A stretch of 64,000 nucleotides of DNA. It comes from Crotophaga sulcirostris (taxonomy: Eukaryota > Chordata > Aves > Cuculiformes > Crotophagidae). Location: assembly GCA_013397455.1 (NCBI GenBank), contig VYZB01000755.1, forward strand, positions 193,656 through 257,655, read 5' to 3'. Of the stretch, positions 1-12,300 are shown in pieces. Within the stretch, counting starts at the first letter, position 1, and every line of letters begins with the position of its first letter. Under the pieces are notes generated by a model that saw only the letters and a program-made list of their open reading frames with translations, did not search any database and had not been told where the DNA came from. The translations under genes and the position numbers were made by a program.

Positions 1-175
1 TCTTGCTCAAGACGCAGGAGGGCTGCAGCAGCCACCTGTACTCTGAGGGGCAGGACTTAAACCTCAAAGGTGCTTCAGTTGAGTGTTTAGTCTGACCCCT
101 TGCAGCTGCATAACCATGTTAGTAAGGATGATATTTGAAGGCATGCAGTTCACTGCTTCCACCACACACCATTAT
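1..175. other. Intergenic DNA, no feature recognised
   Basis: Unique-looking sequence downstream of NUMB with no exon or repeat I can name. Confidence 0.5.
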
Positions 176-440
176 TCACAGTATCACAGTATCACCAGGT
201 TGGAAGAGACCTCTGAGATCATCAAGTCCAACCTATAAGCCAACACTAACACCATCTCATCACCTAAACCATGACACTCAGTGCCTCATCCAATCTTCCC
301 TTAAACACCTCCAGGGTTGGTGACTCCACCACCTCCCTGGGCAGCGCATTCCAGTGGCCAATCACCCTTTCAGGGAAGAACTTCTTCCTAACATCAAGTC
401 TAAACCTCCCCTGACGAAGCTTAAGTCCGTGCCCTGTGAT
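176..440 (-). mobile_element. CR1 LINE, 3' fragment (young type)
   Basis: In minus orientation this reads as the CR1 3' end. It has the tail of GTGATACT repeats, then GGTTGGACTTGATGATCTCA, then the last codons of ORF2 (AACTTCTTCCCTGAAAGG encodes the conserved [15 protein letters not shown] stretch). It is 5'-truncated at about 440 and inserted in intergenic DNA beyond the NUMB poly(A) region. Confidence 0.93.
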
Positions 441-1349
441 AGTTAACTACAGGGTCTTTTTGCATTTCTTCTTTGGCAAGCTGAGCTTTCCTCTCTGTAC
501 AGCGCCATGGAATGATGACTTTTTTTAGAATCAACATGTTTGTTTTCTTCCCTAAACAATGGCTGGTAGGAAAGCCATATCTCTTTTACTGTTATTTCCA
601 GGGTAGGGGAAGGGTGTAGCTATACTGGGCTATTTTCAGCTGATATGGAACTAATGGGAAAGAAAGCATGTATAGCTTACTCTGTCAGAAATGTCTAAAA
701 ATATTTGCTTACTTTGAAAGCTGAAAAAAGCATTGGCACCAACCCAAACATCATAGGGAATGTTGGTCATTGCCATTTGTATCGCACTGGAAACAGGTAA
801 GAATGTGTAAAGAAAAAAGCTTCAGTTTTCCAGACCATCTCACTGGGAAACTCACCGTACTTGCCTGGACACAGAAACTTCTGGAAACAGGGGCCAAACA
901 AAGGGAGCATTTCTTCCCCTTCAGGTTACAAATCCTGACTTAGGTGCACCACGTAGTTTTAGACATAAGAACACAGTAAGAAACAATCGTACTAACAGGG
1001 TCGGTATCAACTTATTGAGAGAACAGAAAACCAAAGTGAATTTTCCTTTTCGAATGTTAGCGTCTTCATATTTGTCTGGAAATGTAAATGTAAATATTTG
1101 ATGCTAAAAAATAGTGATACAAACCCAGAATCTGATATTTTCAGTAAAGCCCTCCATTTCAGAGCTTTAAATAGTTATGGGTCATAAAGATATTTGCAAG
1201 TTCAAGTTGATCTAACAGGGTGTACAAATGAGAGGTGTTAAGATGCCATGAGGTTGGCAAGCAGGGCTCAACTACATTCACCTAATGACAGAAGATACCC
1301 ATAAGGGCAAATCCTGAATGACAGAAGGGAAATAAAGCTTTCACAGACA
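441..1349. other. Intergenic DNA downstream of NUMB
   Basis: AT-rich unique sequence. No ORF, exon or repeat family was recognised. Some of it could still be 3' UTR if a poly(A) site beyond 1368 is used. Confidence 0.4.
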
Positions 1350-1367
1350 GCACTTCTACCACCAACA

Positions 1368-1373
1368 TTTATT
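1368..1373 (-). promoter_or_regulatory. Candidate distal NUMB poly(A) signal AATAAA
   Basis: AATAAA on the minus strand, 1.23 kb after the stop codon. It is followed within about 30 nt by a GT-containing stretch (GTTGGTGGTAG) that could serve as the downstream element. This is inferred from the motif only. Confidence 0.5.
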
Positions 1374-1747
1374 TCTGTTAAAGCAGATTATAAATCATCA
1401 GTACAAATATATATAACTTACATTTGCTTGTAAGGCCAAAGTTTAAAAGTAAAGTTAAAACGAGATGGTTTTTCACAAGTCACCAGAGGCAGAACCTGGA
1501 CCAGCTGCAGCCTTAACCACAAGGTTTCACAAATCAGTGGAAAAAAAATGAAACCAAAGTTAAAAACCTCTAAGAACTATTGACAGACAAAACATGAAAT
1601 GGTTTCCCAGGTAGCCCCAGGATGTAGATATGATTACAGTAAATTGTCACAGTAGTGTTAGAACCAATGGATTAAGACAAAGAAACTGCAGCAATACATG
1701 AAAGGAAAGAACCCATACTATATATAATATGTATTTTGAATCCAATA

Positions 1748-1798
1748 AAAAACAGTACATTTTCCCCATGGTTTTCAAACCATGACAATACTGTTTTT
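1748..1798 (-). repeat. Bipartite inverted repeat (hairpin candidate) in the NUMB 3' UTR
   Basis: The outer arms AAAAACAGTA (1748-1757) and TACTGTTTTT (1789-1798) are perfect 10-bp complements. The inner arms CATGGTT (1767-1773) and AACCATG (1778-1784) are perfect 7-bp complements around a 4-nt loop. The unpaired sides are 9 and 4 nt. The hairpin would form in the transcript just after the overlapping AATAAA signals. Confidence 0.6.
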
Positions 1799-1801
1799 AA
1801 C

Positions 1802-1811
1802 TTTATTTATT
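1802..1811 (-). promoter_or_regulatory. Candidate proximal poly(A) signal, overlapping AATAAATAAA
   Basis: Two overlapping AATAAA hexamers on the minus strand, about 0.8 kb after the stop. They lie directly upstream, in mRNA sense, of the inverted repeat at 1748-1798. A third AATAAA is at 2085-2090. Alternative polyadenylation is possible; none of the sites is proven. Confidence 0.4.
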
Positions 1812-2604
1812 TAAAACTACAATATAATGACTTATTGGTTGTGATTGTTGTTGCAATATGCTACTTACAATGAACAGATACAAGAACAAGCTAGAGCCCC
1901 TTTTTCCACCCCCCCCCAATATTACTTACAATAAGAATCAGAGATAAATCAATCTTATGTACAATTTCTTACATCCAACCCCCCTTTTTTAACCTTTGGC
2001 AAGATTACTTACAACTCATACAGCTTTTAATATCCAACTATTTAAAATATTCTAAATGCATAAAAATAAAGATTTTGGCTTTACTTTATTCTTTACATAT
2101 AATATTCACTTCGTTACTCAAAATGGAAGCTCAACTTTTTCCACAAACCTAGCTTTTGCTAAGCAGGTGACAACCTCCCACCCACATCCGCCCCCCCAAC
2201 CCACCCCATAATTTCCCTGAGGGGGAACGTCCAGGACTGGCAGGGCAGCAGAAGGACACGAGTACAAAACCTGCCTTCCTTTCGGTGAGATAAATGATGT
2301 TTCTGCAGAACATTCTTCAGGACTGGGTGCCTTTCTTTGCTCTGTTTGACTTCCGGCTTTCCAAGTGAGGAGAGAATGCAGACTGGGGTTGCTCCAGGAC
2401 TCCTTTTAAGACCTGCACATTAAACTCTCCGTATGTTTATTTCCTCCCCCCCTCCCCCCATTGCTCCCTCTTTCTAACTCATTTTCTTTTGAAGGGACCT
2501 TTGGGATTATCAAAGCAAACTGATCGGAAACGGTCTCCCCTGCTCCTTTTATCCCTCTACTCTAATGTACAGTTTCTCCACCCCTCACCCCCCCATAGGA
2601 CTGC

Positions 2605-3320
2605 TTAGAGTTCAATCTCAAATGTCTTCTGTAAATCACTTGAGAAGGGGTTGGTTGGAGAGGGATTAGTGCGCTGCTTCGCCTTGCTCTCCAGTGCTGC
2701 CCACTGGGCTTCGAACGGGTCTACCTGCGGCGCCGCTGCGGGCGGCTGCGAATGCTTGTCCTCAGCAGCCCATTTGCTACCATCGACACCGTTGAAAGCC
2801 GCGGAGCCGTTGTGCTGCACGGGCGGATGGAAGAAAGGGCTGGTTGTAGCACTGTTGCTTTCGTACTGGGGGAATGTCTGCTGTTTGACAAGACTGGGTG
2901 ACTGATGTGGATGGGCTGCTGGAGTGTGACTTGCAGTGCCAAAGACATTGGCCACCATCTGGGAAGGTGTGATTCCAACCACAGGTACGCTTGGGGCTGC
3001 ATAGGTCATCCCATTTGCTACAGCGTAGGGCTGAGCTGGAATAAATGCTGGCTGCATGGGTGGTACCACACCCACTGGCACCGACTGAGGGGCAATGAAG
3101 GTGCTGACTGGGAAGGCTGGTGCTGACTGGGAAGCTGCTGGAGGAGGCTGTAGTAGTGGCTGCGGGGCTGGGGCTGGGGTTGGGGTTGGCTGCTGTTGGG
3201 CTCTGACAGTCTTTGAGACCTCTTCCAGCCAGCGGTCTGCCTCTGAGGGCGTACGTCTGTGGTTGCCTTGGAAGAGACTTGGTGAGGCCGCACCCGAGGA
3301 GGTGCTGCTCCATTCGGTGC
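2605..3320 (-). CDS. NUMB: NUMB last coding exon, C-terminal tail (residues 417-654)
   Basis: This 716-nt segment runs from acceptor ttcccag|GC to the stop at 2607-2605. It starts [18 protein letters not shown], then [18 protein letters not shown], then a Pro/Gln/Ala-rich tract containing a [10 protein letters not shown] run. Next come [19 protein letters not shown] and [19 protein letters not shown]. The end carries [12 protein letters not shown] (DPF, 617-619), TNPFSS (NPF, 640-642) and the terminal KTFEIEL. DPF and NPF are the clathrin-adaptor and EH-domain (EPS15-type) ligands. The proline-rich tract is longer and more repetitive than in human NUMB. Confidence 0.98.
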
Positions 3321-6300
3321 CTGGGAAGGAAAGCACACAGAAGTCAGCACGTCCACTCCTCACCCTTCTGTCAGTTAGAAAGACTGGAGGATGTACACAA
3401 GAACAGCCAGGCCTCCTCCCTCCACAGCTGAAAGATCGCTGCCAGCACTGGAAGCATCTTTATGCATCCACTGGGCTGTTCTGTTAGTGGAAGACATTGG
3501 TCAAGAAGGGGTAGAGAAGAGTTTCTTCACTAAAATGCAGGTGGTTTGGGTTTTGGGTTTTTTTTTGGTTTTGTTTTTCTTCATAGCAGACATCTGAGAC
3601 TTCAGGGCATGCAGGAGAGCTGTCACCTGCACTGATAACTTAGTGGCAGTGATCTGGTCCATAACCACTAACTCCTCTAACTGTGGAGTATCAGTTTTGG
3701 AATGTACAGCTCAGGACTGGTGGACTGTTAGAACGCAAAGCTGTAAAAAAACCACCTTACATTGTATATAACTACAGCCAAGGACTGGAGGGACAGACTA
3801 AACTTACTAAATAGTAGAAATGAACCTCTAAAGCCTTTAAGCAACCAACTTAATCTATCCTTACATACACTATTGGGGAAAAAAAGCACAAAAATGATTC
3901 TGGGTGCACATACAGATTCTTGCCTCTTCATCCCCGAACACACACTATTTCATGACTTCCTTTTTAAGCACTGGATTTTCTAAAACGCTGCCAAAATAAG
4001 AATCAGACTAGCTGATAGACCCAGAACCAGTGAGTTCATCACTTCCCTCCATCCACTTGTGCAAAAGGCTACTACTTCCAGCTTTTGTTAGTGTTCCTTC
4101 CACTTGCCATTAAGTGGCATTGACAGTTGTCTCGAGGGCTCAATTTTGCTTTTGATCTAAGTTCTCAGAGCAGCGCACCGCATCTACTTCCAATCTTACC
4201 AGCGCCCATGGCTGCAGCTCCAGTATTAGCAGCAGGAGCATAAGCCCAAGGATTGGTTTCACGAACTGGCATAGCTGTGGACACTACAGCAGCTTGGGAT
4301 GGTTTAGCAGCAAGCACACAGAAGGTAGAGGCAGTGCCATTAACTAAAATGGGAGCAGACAACATCAGTGCAATTAATTCATGCAAGGCATGCATGTGAC
4401 TGGAATATTAGTGGGCCATGTCATACTTAACATACAACAATTGTAGACACTTCCACATGACAGCAGTTTGTGTACCAAATTAGACTGACAGTTGATAAAG
4501 CCAGTAAATTCCATTTCACCAAGCCAACTCTTGTTAACAAAATTGTGGGATGGTGGACTTGTACGTATTTGATGGACACCCTGAGTTCTGATGACCGACT
4601 GAAGTTTAATTTGTTGGTTTTACAGAACAGAGATATGGCTCACCAGAAGTTACTGTACGAATTTAGATTTGAAAGAACAGATTTTAGATGCAAAGTACCA
4701 ATAACTACATTTAACAAGGAGAGGTTCTTTTTTCACACAACTCCTAAAAGCGTATCAGAGAAATGCAGATTAGAGGCTGCTACAAGTTCTATAGCTGGCA
4801 CCTCTCCACAACTTATCTATGAGTTTGTGTGAGAAACAGTAACTATGTGGTGGCACAAAATCTCTTCCCTTGTGAGATTTGGTTCCTGTGTCACACAGTT
4901 GGTGAGGCTTTTGCAGTTCAGGAGGCGGAATGTTAAAATAGTCATTACCTCAAAGCCAGTCATCATCAAAGCCAGTCCCTTTTACAGGTAACTATCGTGT
5001 GGTAGGTACAGGAACTTTTTGTTAAAAACAAAACCACAGAAAAACTAAACAGACAAGATGAACAGAGCAGGATGCATTCCCCCAGAATACTGACAACCGG
5101 ACTTGCACAAGAAACCCATGTGTTACTGGAAAGCAACATTATGTGCATTCAAGCCTCATCCAGCAGGACCACAACACACAAAGAAATCCCAAACCTTGAA
5201 AGGCAGGAGACTCTGGTGCGACTGCTGTCACTGGTTTTGTCATGGGGGCTGAAGAGAAAGGATCTTCTGATGGTGCGCTGAAAGCACTGGTGATCTGAGA
5301 GCAGAGGGCACTAATGCTGTCTGTTTCCCCTTCTACCTCCGGGACTAAAATGTAAACGAAATTAATTACATTGAAAGTTTGAAGGACACAGAAATAATTT
5401 ACAAATACCAATGTGAAACTGAAATATAATTAGTTCACTTATGTCCTAGATGTTCCTGCTACTGATTTGCACGACACCTTTTTTTAAAAGCAGTGCTGAA
5501 GACCTGACCTGAAACAGAACATTGGTGTATTTTGTGACTGTCAAGAGGTTAAGGAGATCAGCACTCCAGATGTAAAGTCTGTTATTACTGCTTCTCTCTG
5601 TTAATGCAAGAGGATGTTCATTTCAGAAAATAAAAGGGTTTTCTGTAGCTTTAGTAGAGATCTAAATCAGTATTAAAGTGCTAAACATATCAAGGATTTG
5701 GCACCAAGATCTGGCACTCTGTGAAATGAAAATGCTTATGATAGATTTAAGTGTTCCAACCACACACTTGCACAGTAACCAGATGAAGTTTAAACGTGCT
5801 GACAGCAATGTACAGTGGCAAGTTCAGACTAAGGTTAGAATTTTGATTGCTCCAGTTCAGCAGTTGCTGAAATCCCTAGCTCCTGTGGCAGAACTAGGAA
5901 AAGCAAAAGCTGAATGCTCCAATCAAATGGCCCCTCAGTTTTAATGTGGATAAAGTAACATCTGCAATAAAACTGTCGACTTACCAGATGTCCTCATTAT
6001 TACTAGTTGCACTGCTTTTCAAAAGTACCCATCCTCAGTCCTTCATTGCACAGAACTGACATAAGCAGGCATAATTAAGCACAAATAGTATAAAAAAAAC
6101 AAAGGTAAGATGCCTGGACACAGCATGCACCATATCTAAAATCCAGGGCGTGGCATGCGCAAGAACTCATTCTTTGGGGATATCCCAGTACAGCACATGT
6201 GGTGTGACAGGAAGCAGCACTGGCAGCAGCACCCATGAGAACATGCATCAGGAACACTCTGAATCAGGACAAACTCACTGTAGTGTAGTGTCACTGCTGA

Positions 6301-9300
6301 GCAGAGCACACTTACTGTAAAACTGATAAACTCAGTGCTGGCCTTAAAGCACAGGTCACCAAATAAGGATTATAAGAGAAGTCAGACTATGGTTTTTTGT
6401 TGGTTTTGCTTTCGCCACAGTAATTTTTACTTTAAAGCTTAGAACCTTAAAACTAGGTCTTGTCACTAAGTATAAGAGCACAGCTGGTCTTACAGGCTAA
6501 CTTAGCTAAGGGGATCCTCGAACATTATGCAAGGAACTGAGCACCCCAGGTGTTTATGTTGGGATGCCTCCAGAAAACCCCACTACCATCGCGTGAAAAC
6601 TGCACCATGCGTTACTGACAGTGCCAGCTGTACCACCTAAAGAATGAAGTTTCTCTTAATGCAAGGTGAAAAGCCAGTTCACTGCTCTCAAAAAGAAGAA
6701 TTCAGACAGGCAGAAGGACAGACTGCAGAAAAGCACCACATGATCCCATGACAAATGGTTACGGCCTGGAAGGGATTTGTCTCTCAATATGCCGTGGTGT
6801 TAAGTGGAGGAACTGGTTCAGTGACTCAGAGGGAAGAGCCAGCACCTACCAGCTCACCAACACCCATTCCTGGAGCACTTCAAGCTCTAATAGTGCTCTA
6901 ATATTTCAGCCAGTGATTAGAACTGTGTCTTCTGCATGTGAAAACTGCATTTGAAATTCTTGCCTGTTCCCAAAGCAGAAGTTTTCTGATGTGGTGATGT
7001 TTGTTCGTGAGAAATGATCCGCATGAGGAAGGAAAAAGGATTTACTAAAAAAAAAATAAATGTTATTTGAAGCCACAGAGAAGGAAAGGATGAAGAGATA
7101 ATTTAAGGTAATGTTTCACTGGAACCATTTGGTTTTACCTGAGTTTTTCATGGGGAAATCGGTCTTCCTTTGCACTGTTGAAGGCAGCTCATTTATTCGC
7201 AAAGACAACTGGCGTTTAAAAGGAGACATCTTTTGGCTGAGGGCAGGGAAGCCCCTGAAAGACCCTTGCCTGGCAAGCTGCTCTATAGGGGCATGCCTCC
7301 GGGGAATAGCGTGGGGATTGCTCATTTCTTTATCCAGAGAGGCAGCAACTTCAGCAGTAGGAGAGGTTGGTGAGCCAGAAGAGGGGGCAGTATTGTTTGG
7401 TGCAGCACCTGGTGCTACTGTTTTCACTTCTGTTTCAACTGCTGGAGGAAATAGGGTGAGGTTAGAAGAGTAAAGCAAAGTAGCGTTCAACTGCCTGTCC
7501 CTACTCCCACTTGTTCTGAAAAGAGAAATTGCAGGAATTTGCATAACTAGTACTCTTCCAAAAAAGTTTCTAATACCACAGCAGAAAAATCATTTCTGTA
7601 TACCTTCGCGGTCTCCACTACGTCGATTTACATAGATTCAGTCTCCAAAGCAAAGCTTCCTAACACTTGCCACTTCACAGAAATGATGGCCTCATCACAT
7701 GATTTCTTTCTAGCTATTCCTGAGAGCCCAACTCTAGAAATACTTGTGATTCATTCATGATTAAGTCTGAAAGGTGTATTTGCATGTTTGAGACCTTTAC
7801 TTCTCCTCACACAGAACTATGGCCAAAATATTGCTGCAAACTGTATTAACTGCCTTAGGGTGGCACAGCTCAGCAGCAGCAGGCAACAGACCCCAGCTCT
7901 AGGACCTTCTTTGAACCCCACCCTCCTAGCCCTGCAGGACCAGCAGCAGTAGCCAAACACAGTGCACAAGCTTCAGCAAGCCAAAGGCAGCAGCAGCACT
8001 CAACAGGTTAGGCTGCATTCAGTGCTCAGGCTGCAGCTGCCCAGCTCCTCCAGGAAATAAATCACAGAGAGATGGAAATGTGCTGCAAGGGAAATCCAGC
8101 CTGCAGGCTGACAGGCCTTGCTAACTCCAGGCACATTTGCAGTGAGTTCCTCTGTCGTTCTTTAACTGAACTCAGCTTTAATGTTACCACTCAATCACCA
8201 GTTTGTTGCACTGGAAGCTCCTCCAACCTAAAATCAGCTGCTTCAATTTGCAGGGTTTTGCATAGCATCACAATGCTTCTCTCAACCAGGCCTAGCAATA
8301 GAAATGCAGGATTAAGCCCAGTTTAAATCATGACACAAGATTAGAATAGCAATGGGCATTTTTTCCATCTCTAGGAAAATTCTCACTCATGTCATGAGTG
8401 ATTGGCTTGCAGGGCATAAACACAGCTCATCAACACCTCAGGAGAGGGGGAAATCTCACTGTCCTGGTGTGAACTCTTATTTTACCTATATTGCTTTCCA
8501 AACATTTTAGTAAAAACAATGACTTGTTTTGTTGACACATCAACAAAATAAGTCTGGTAAAGAGAGGAGTCACACTAGAGATTTCTGAGGAGCTGGAATG
8601 ATAGGAGGAACTAATTATGTCATCTTGCAAGCTTCAGTACCCATGAGTTGCAGCTGCTCGTTCAAGTGAAACTTTGCTAATCAGTCTTTCTTGGAAAGGG
8701 TTTCACACACCTTCATTGAGTCAAGACTTTGACTCATGCCCTCAAGTAACAAAGGACTCGTGTTTAAGCTTCATTTAGCACATTCTAAAACTAACGTATG
8801 GGAACGAGCAGATGGATGATGAAAACCAAGATTAAAGTTTTGCAACCAAGTGGCAACATAAAACTTGCTGTGGAGCCCTCTGAAACAAAAGCTCAACTCC
8901 ACTGTAAAGCAGGCTATGAACAGTAATTATAATACTTATTTTTTGTTAGCTGTAGAAATCCACTACTTGTAATAAAACTTGAGTAAGATGTTCTACTTTC
9001 ATTTGAATGTCAGAACACTCTAAATGGTGTTTTAAATGGCTAACAATTAAAAACTAGCTCCTCTCAAATCAATTAGTTACTAGTTTTTAATGGAATTGAC
9101 AGTGTAACAGTTGTGTTTTATGTGGAGGGGGTTGTTGTTTTGGTTTGTTTCTTTTTAGAAAGCACACTGCAATCGATCTGTTCTCCCCTCATGCCGTATA
9201 ACTCTATATATACACTTTTGTAACCTTTAAAAATCAAAATAAAAATAATTATTTTCTAAGAAAAATACAATTTTCTGTTCATTTATCATAAGCTTTAGAC

Positions 9301-12300
9301 TACAGAAAGGATTACTTCATGTCTGACAGACTTGTTATATTTCATAACATTTTTCTAATGAAGCCTTTTAGTACAGCACCTACAGTGCTCTCTGCCGTAA
9401 AGGAGGCTGATAAAGCAGGAACAGCTTTCACATATGAAACCACTTGGTTTTTTTTTTCTAGAGGAGATGTGGGAAAATGCGCTACAAGGGAATCTGGGAG
9501 CGTTTCTCATCAGAATTGAAAAGTGCCTGGGCATGTGATTTGTGCACACTAAGGTTCAAGAGGGAATGCCACAAGGACATTAAAGCCTCAATCCTTGCAG
9601 AGGCTCCAGTTTTCCCAGTGCTGGTTCTGCTCGCTCTGGATAATTGTTTAAGTCGCACCCCGTACCTTTAGCATCCGGCATCTGTTTCATAATTTCCTCT
9701 CTCTCTGCTTGTTCGGTAGCTGTAGTGACCCTGAACGACCCCTCTCTAGTGAATGTGGTTCTGCTGGCATCAAAGGTGGCAGTCACTCCACACTCCTTCT
9801 CTCGCTTCTGCTTTCGCTCCAGGCACGCTGCAAACGCACAGCCCACGGCATGACTCAACCTTTCCCCCTGTACAAGACAACATTGCATCATACAGTAACT
9901 GGAACAGAAACATACATGTGCTGCAGCATTGCCAAGTGATAACCTGCCTTTACAGGAGGAATCTAATTAAGGCATCCACGAGAACTACTGTGATTGGCCA
10001 CCTTTAGTATGGCTCTGAATTAAACCTGGTGTATAAAGACTCCCAAGTACTAATGCACAAGCAGTGTTCAAGAAGGCCACCCAGAAATCAAAGAGATTGT
10101 TGGAGAAACTGTTTAGTTCAGCTGCTACTGACATGCCAGTGAGATGATGTGTCTGCACAGATTCCTTGCCTCTGGACGCATTTGTGCATAAAGTTAAAAT
10201 CTGTGAAGCCATCTGAAGCAGGTGTAAGTCCCAAAGGACAGAGAAGTGCTATTCTCAGGTGGCGAAAGTTTACAGAGGGCTCAGGGAGACACTATCACTG
10301 TGTGTCAGCACGAAAATTAGAAGTGCAGTGGTGACTACTTACACCTTTTAATGGCCCTGACCAAATGCACAAGCTAGTATTAAGAGTGTCTTCTGAACAG
10401 CATTCCATCATTAACTCAAAAAGGATCAATGTTCAATTGATCAATGGATCAAAAGGATCCATGTTCAATAATCGTAATAAGGAAAAGAAATTTAAGTCAC
10501 AGCAACACCAGCAATCCAGCTGATACCATGGCTACAGCTGAGTCAGACACTATTACTACCAGTAGCTCATCCGTTATAATCAGTAAGTGAATGGACCGGT
10601 TATTCACATATGAAAATAGAAATGCTCCAGCTCTACCATAAGTTTAGCTAGGAATTTCTAACTTCATTGTTTCTCTTTAAAGAAAAATGCTAAGTTGTCA
10701 AGTACAATTGCTTTCAACATGCAGCTATGTGGAGCTCCCGCAATGAATTTGCATGAGGTTTCAAGCGCTTTGTATAATGTAGGTGGGATCCAACAAAAAG
10801 CAGAGAGAGAAAAAGGCCAGATCAGGGAGTTAAATAACTAACTAAAGGCTACACAGTGAGAGACCGATAGAGGTAACTTCCTTTCATTCTATTGGAAAAA
10901 TCTCTTATCAGTTAGAAGCAAACAAGATGCTAGTTTAACTCAGTTTAGCTCCATCCCTTAACATTCAGATGACTTTCCACTCAAGGTAACACTGGCATAC
11001 AAGAGACTACATTCATAACCAGTCTGTATTTACTCATTACAATTTTGCCCTGGAAAAACTGTCATTGCTGTTTCAGTTTTTGGCTGTATATGTTTTCAGA
11101 TGAGAGTATCTTCTGTCTATTTTTAGAAGAGTAGTTCCCTTCTGCTAGAGATATTGGAGGCTGACTGCATTCCATTTATACGCACGCTGGGCACCATTCC
11201 TCTCCACAAGACAAAACCACAGAAGGATGGCAAATAATTCACATATACTGCAGTATTCTAGGTAGTTAATTTTTCCAAGCACAAAATTTCCAGCTAGAAG
11301 CTGGGAAAGCTGGACACCCACCCTATTAAACTTACCGTGTCCTTCACAGCCATAAAGCAGTGGCAGATCCAGCGCCTCGTCGTGCCATCGCGACAGATGT
11401 ACGAGAACGCCCGGTCAAAGTTCCTGTCTGGTGCACAGAAAGAAACCTTCTCTATTGTCTGATCAACTATAAGATCCTAGAGGGAAAAATACACACACAC
11501 AGTAAAAAAAAAAAGTGAGGAAATAGAGAGAAACGGCTGAACAAGTAATTTTCAGTGTTAACTGCAAGTATATGAGTTATACTACAAAGATGATAACCTG
11601 GTGTGGCTGCAATTATCACAGCAGCTCCAGTAGTTTTGCAATCAAAAACTCTTTATTGTGGTTAAAAACCAGAGCTGAAAATTATGTGAGAGGTCTGCAG
11701 GCATGACAAGATCTAGCACAAAAAGCAAAAGCTGATCTGCCAATTAGCTACGCAGGGATGCAATGGAAAAGCACCAGCAGCACTGGTAGCATCAAACACC
11801 TCTGATTTGCCCCCACAGACAGATGGGAGAAGTGTTTCTAAACAGGAGACAGCACAGTTGTTGAATTATACTATCTCCATTAAATTTTTTTTTCCAAATT
11901 GTTTCTTTTCCTAGGTGGTTCGTGCTTGGCACCTGTGCTGATGTATTTAACCACCAGGAGGCAACAGTATATTCTCTCTTTAGGTCCTATACCTTTAATT
12001 TCCTCCAGGGTCTGCGCAACTTACTAAAATTTAATTTTAAAATATTAGATATACGCAGTAATATTTCTAAAAATAATACACATATGAATACTTCTAAATG
12101 AGGCAATCAGTAGACTGAATTCAGCTACATCAGTATGTTTATATTAGAAAATTAATTCTTAAGGGACAGTAACTTTAGTGCTGATGAACAGTACTGTTAA
12201 CAGCAGCCCTGGAGAAGTCTAATCACAGAGCAGGTGTTTGACAGGCAACTGCACTGCAGAGGGACACAAATTATCTCTACCTGCTTAGTGCTGGCTTACA

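Larger units (their letters stand above)
1350..2604 (-). other. NUMB: NUMB 3' UTR (probable extent)
   Basis: The sequence after the stop is A/T-rich with several homopolymer runs: C tracts on the plus strand, hence G tracts in the mRNA, at about 1908-1917, 2190-2200 and 2445-2460. The distal boundary is set by the most downstream plausible AATAAA (1368-1373). Shorter UTRs ending near 1785 or 2070 are equally possible. The mRNA sense strand contains a Pumilio-type TGTACATA (1963-1956) and several Musashi-type RUnAGU pentamers. A bipartite inverted repeat lies at 1748-1798. Confidence 0.7.

Noticed and set aside
2651..3487. Several other frames over the last NUMB exon, both strands
   Set aside because: They are shadows of the GC-rich last coding exon; only the frame ending in KTFEIEL matches a protein.
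4470..4832. 120-codon plus-strand open frame
   Set aside because: It lies antisense inside a NUMB intron. The translation has no recognisable domain and no splice or promoter support. I treat it as a chance frame.
7111..7473. Plus-strand open frame over the aPKC-site exon
   Set aside because: It is the shadow of the real minus-strand exon at 7139-7441.
7868..8050. CAG-rich patch as a coding polyglutamine exon
   Set aside because: The triplets are interrupted, no frame stays open across the patch, and it is not part of NUMB in other vertebrates.
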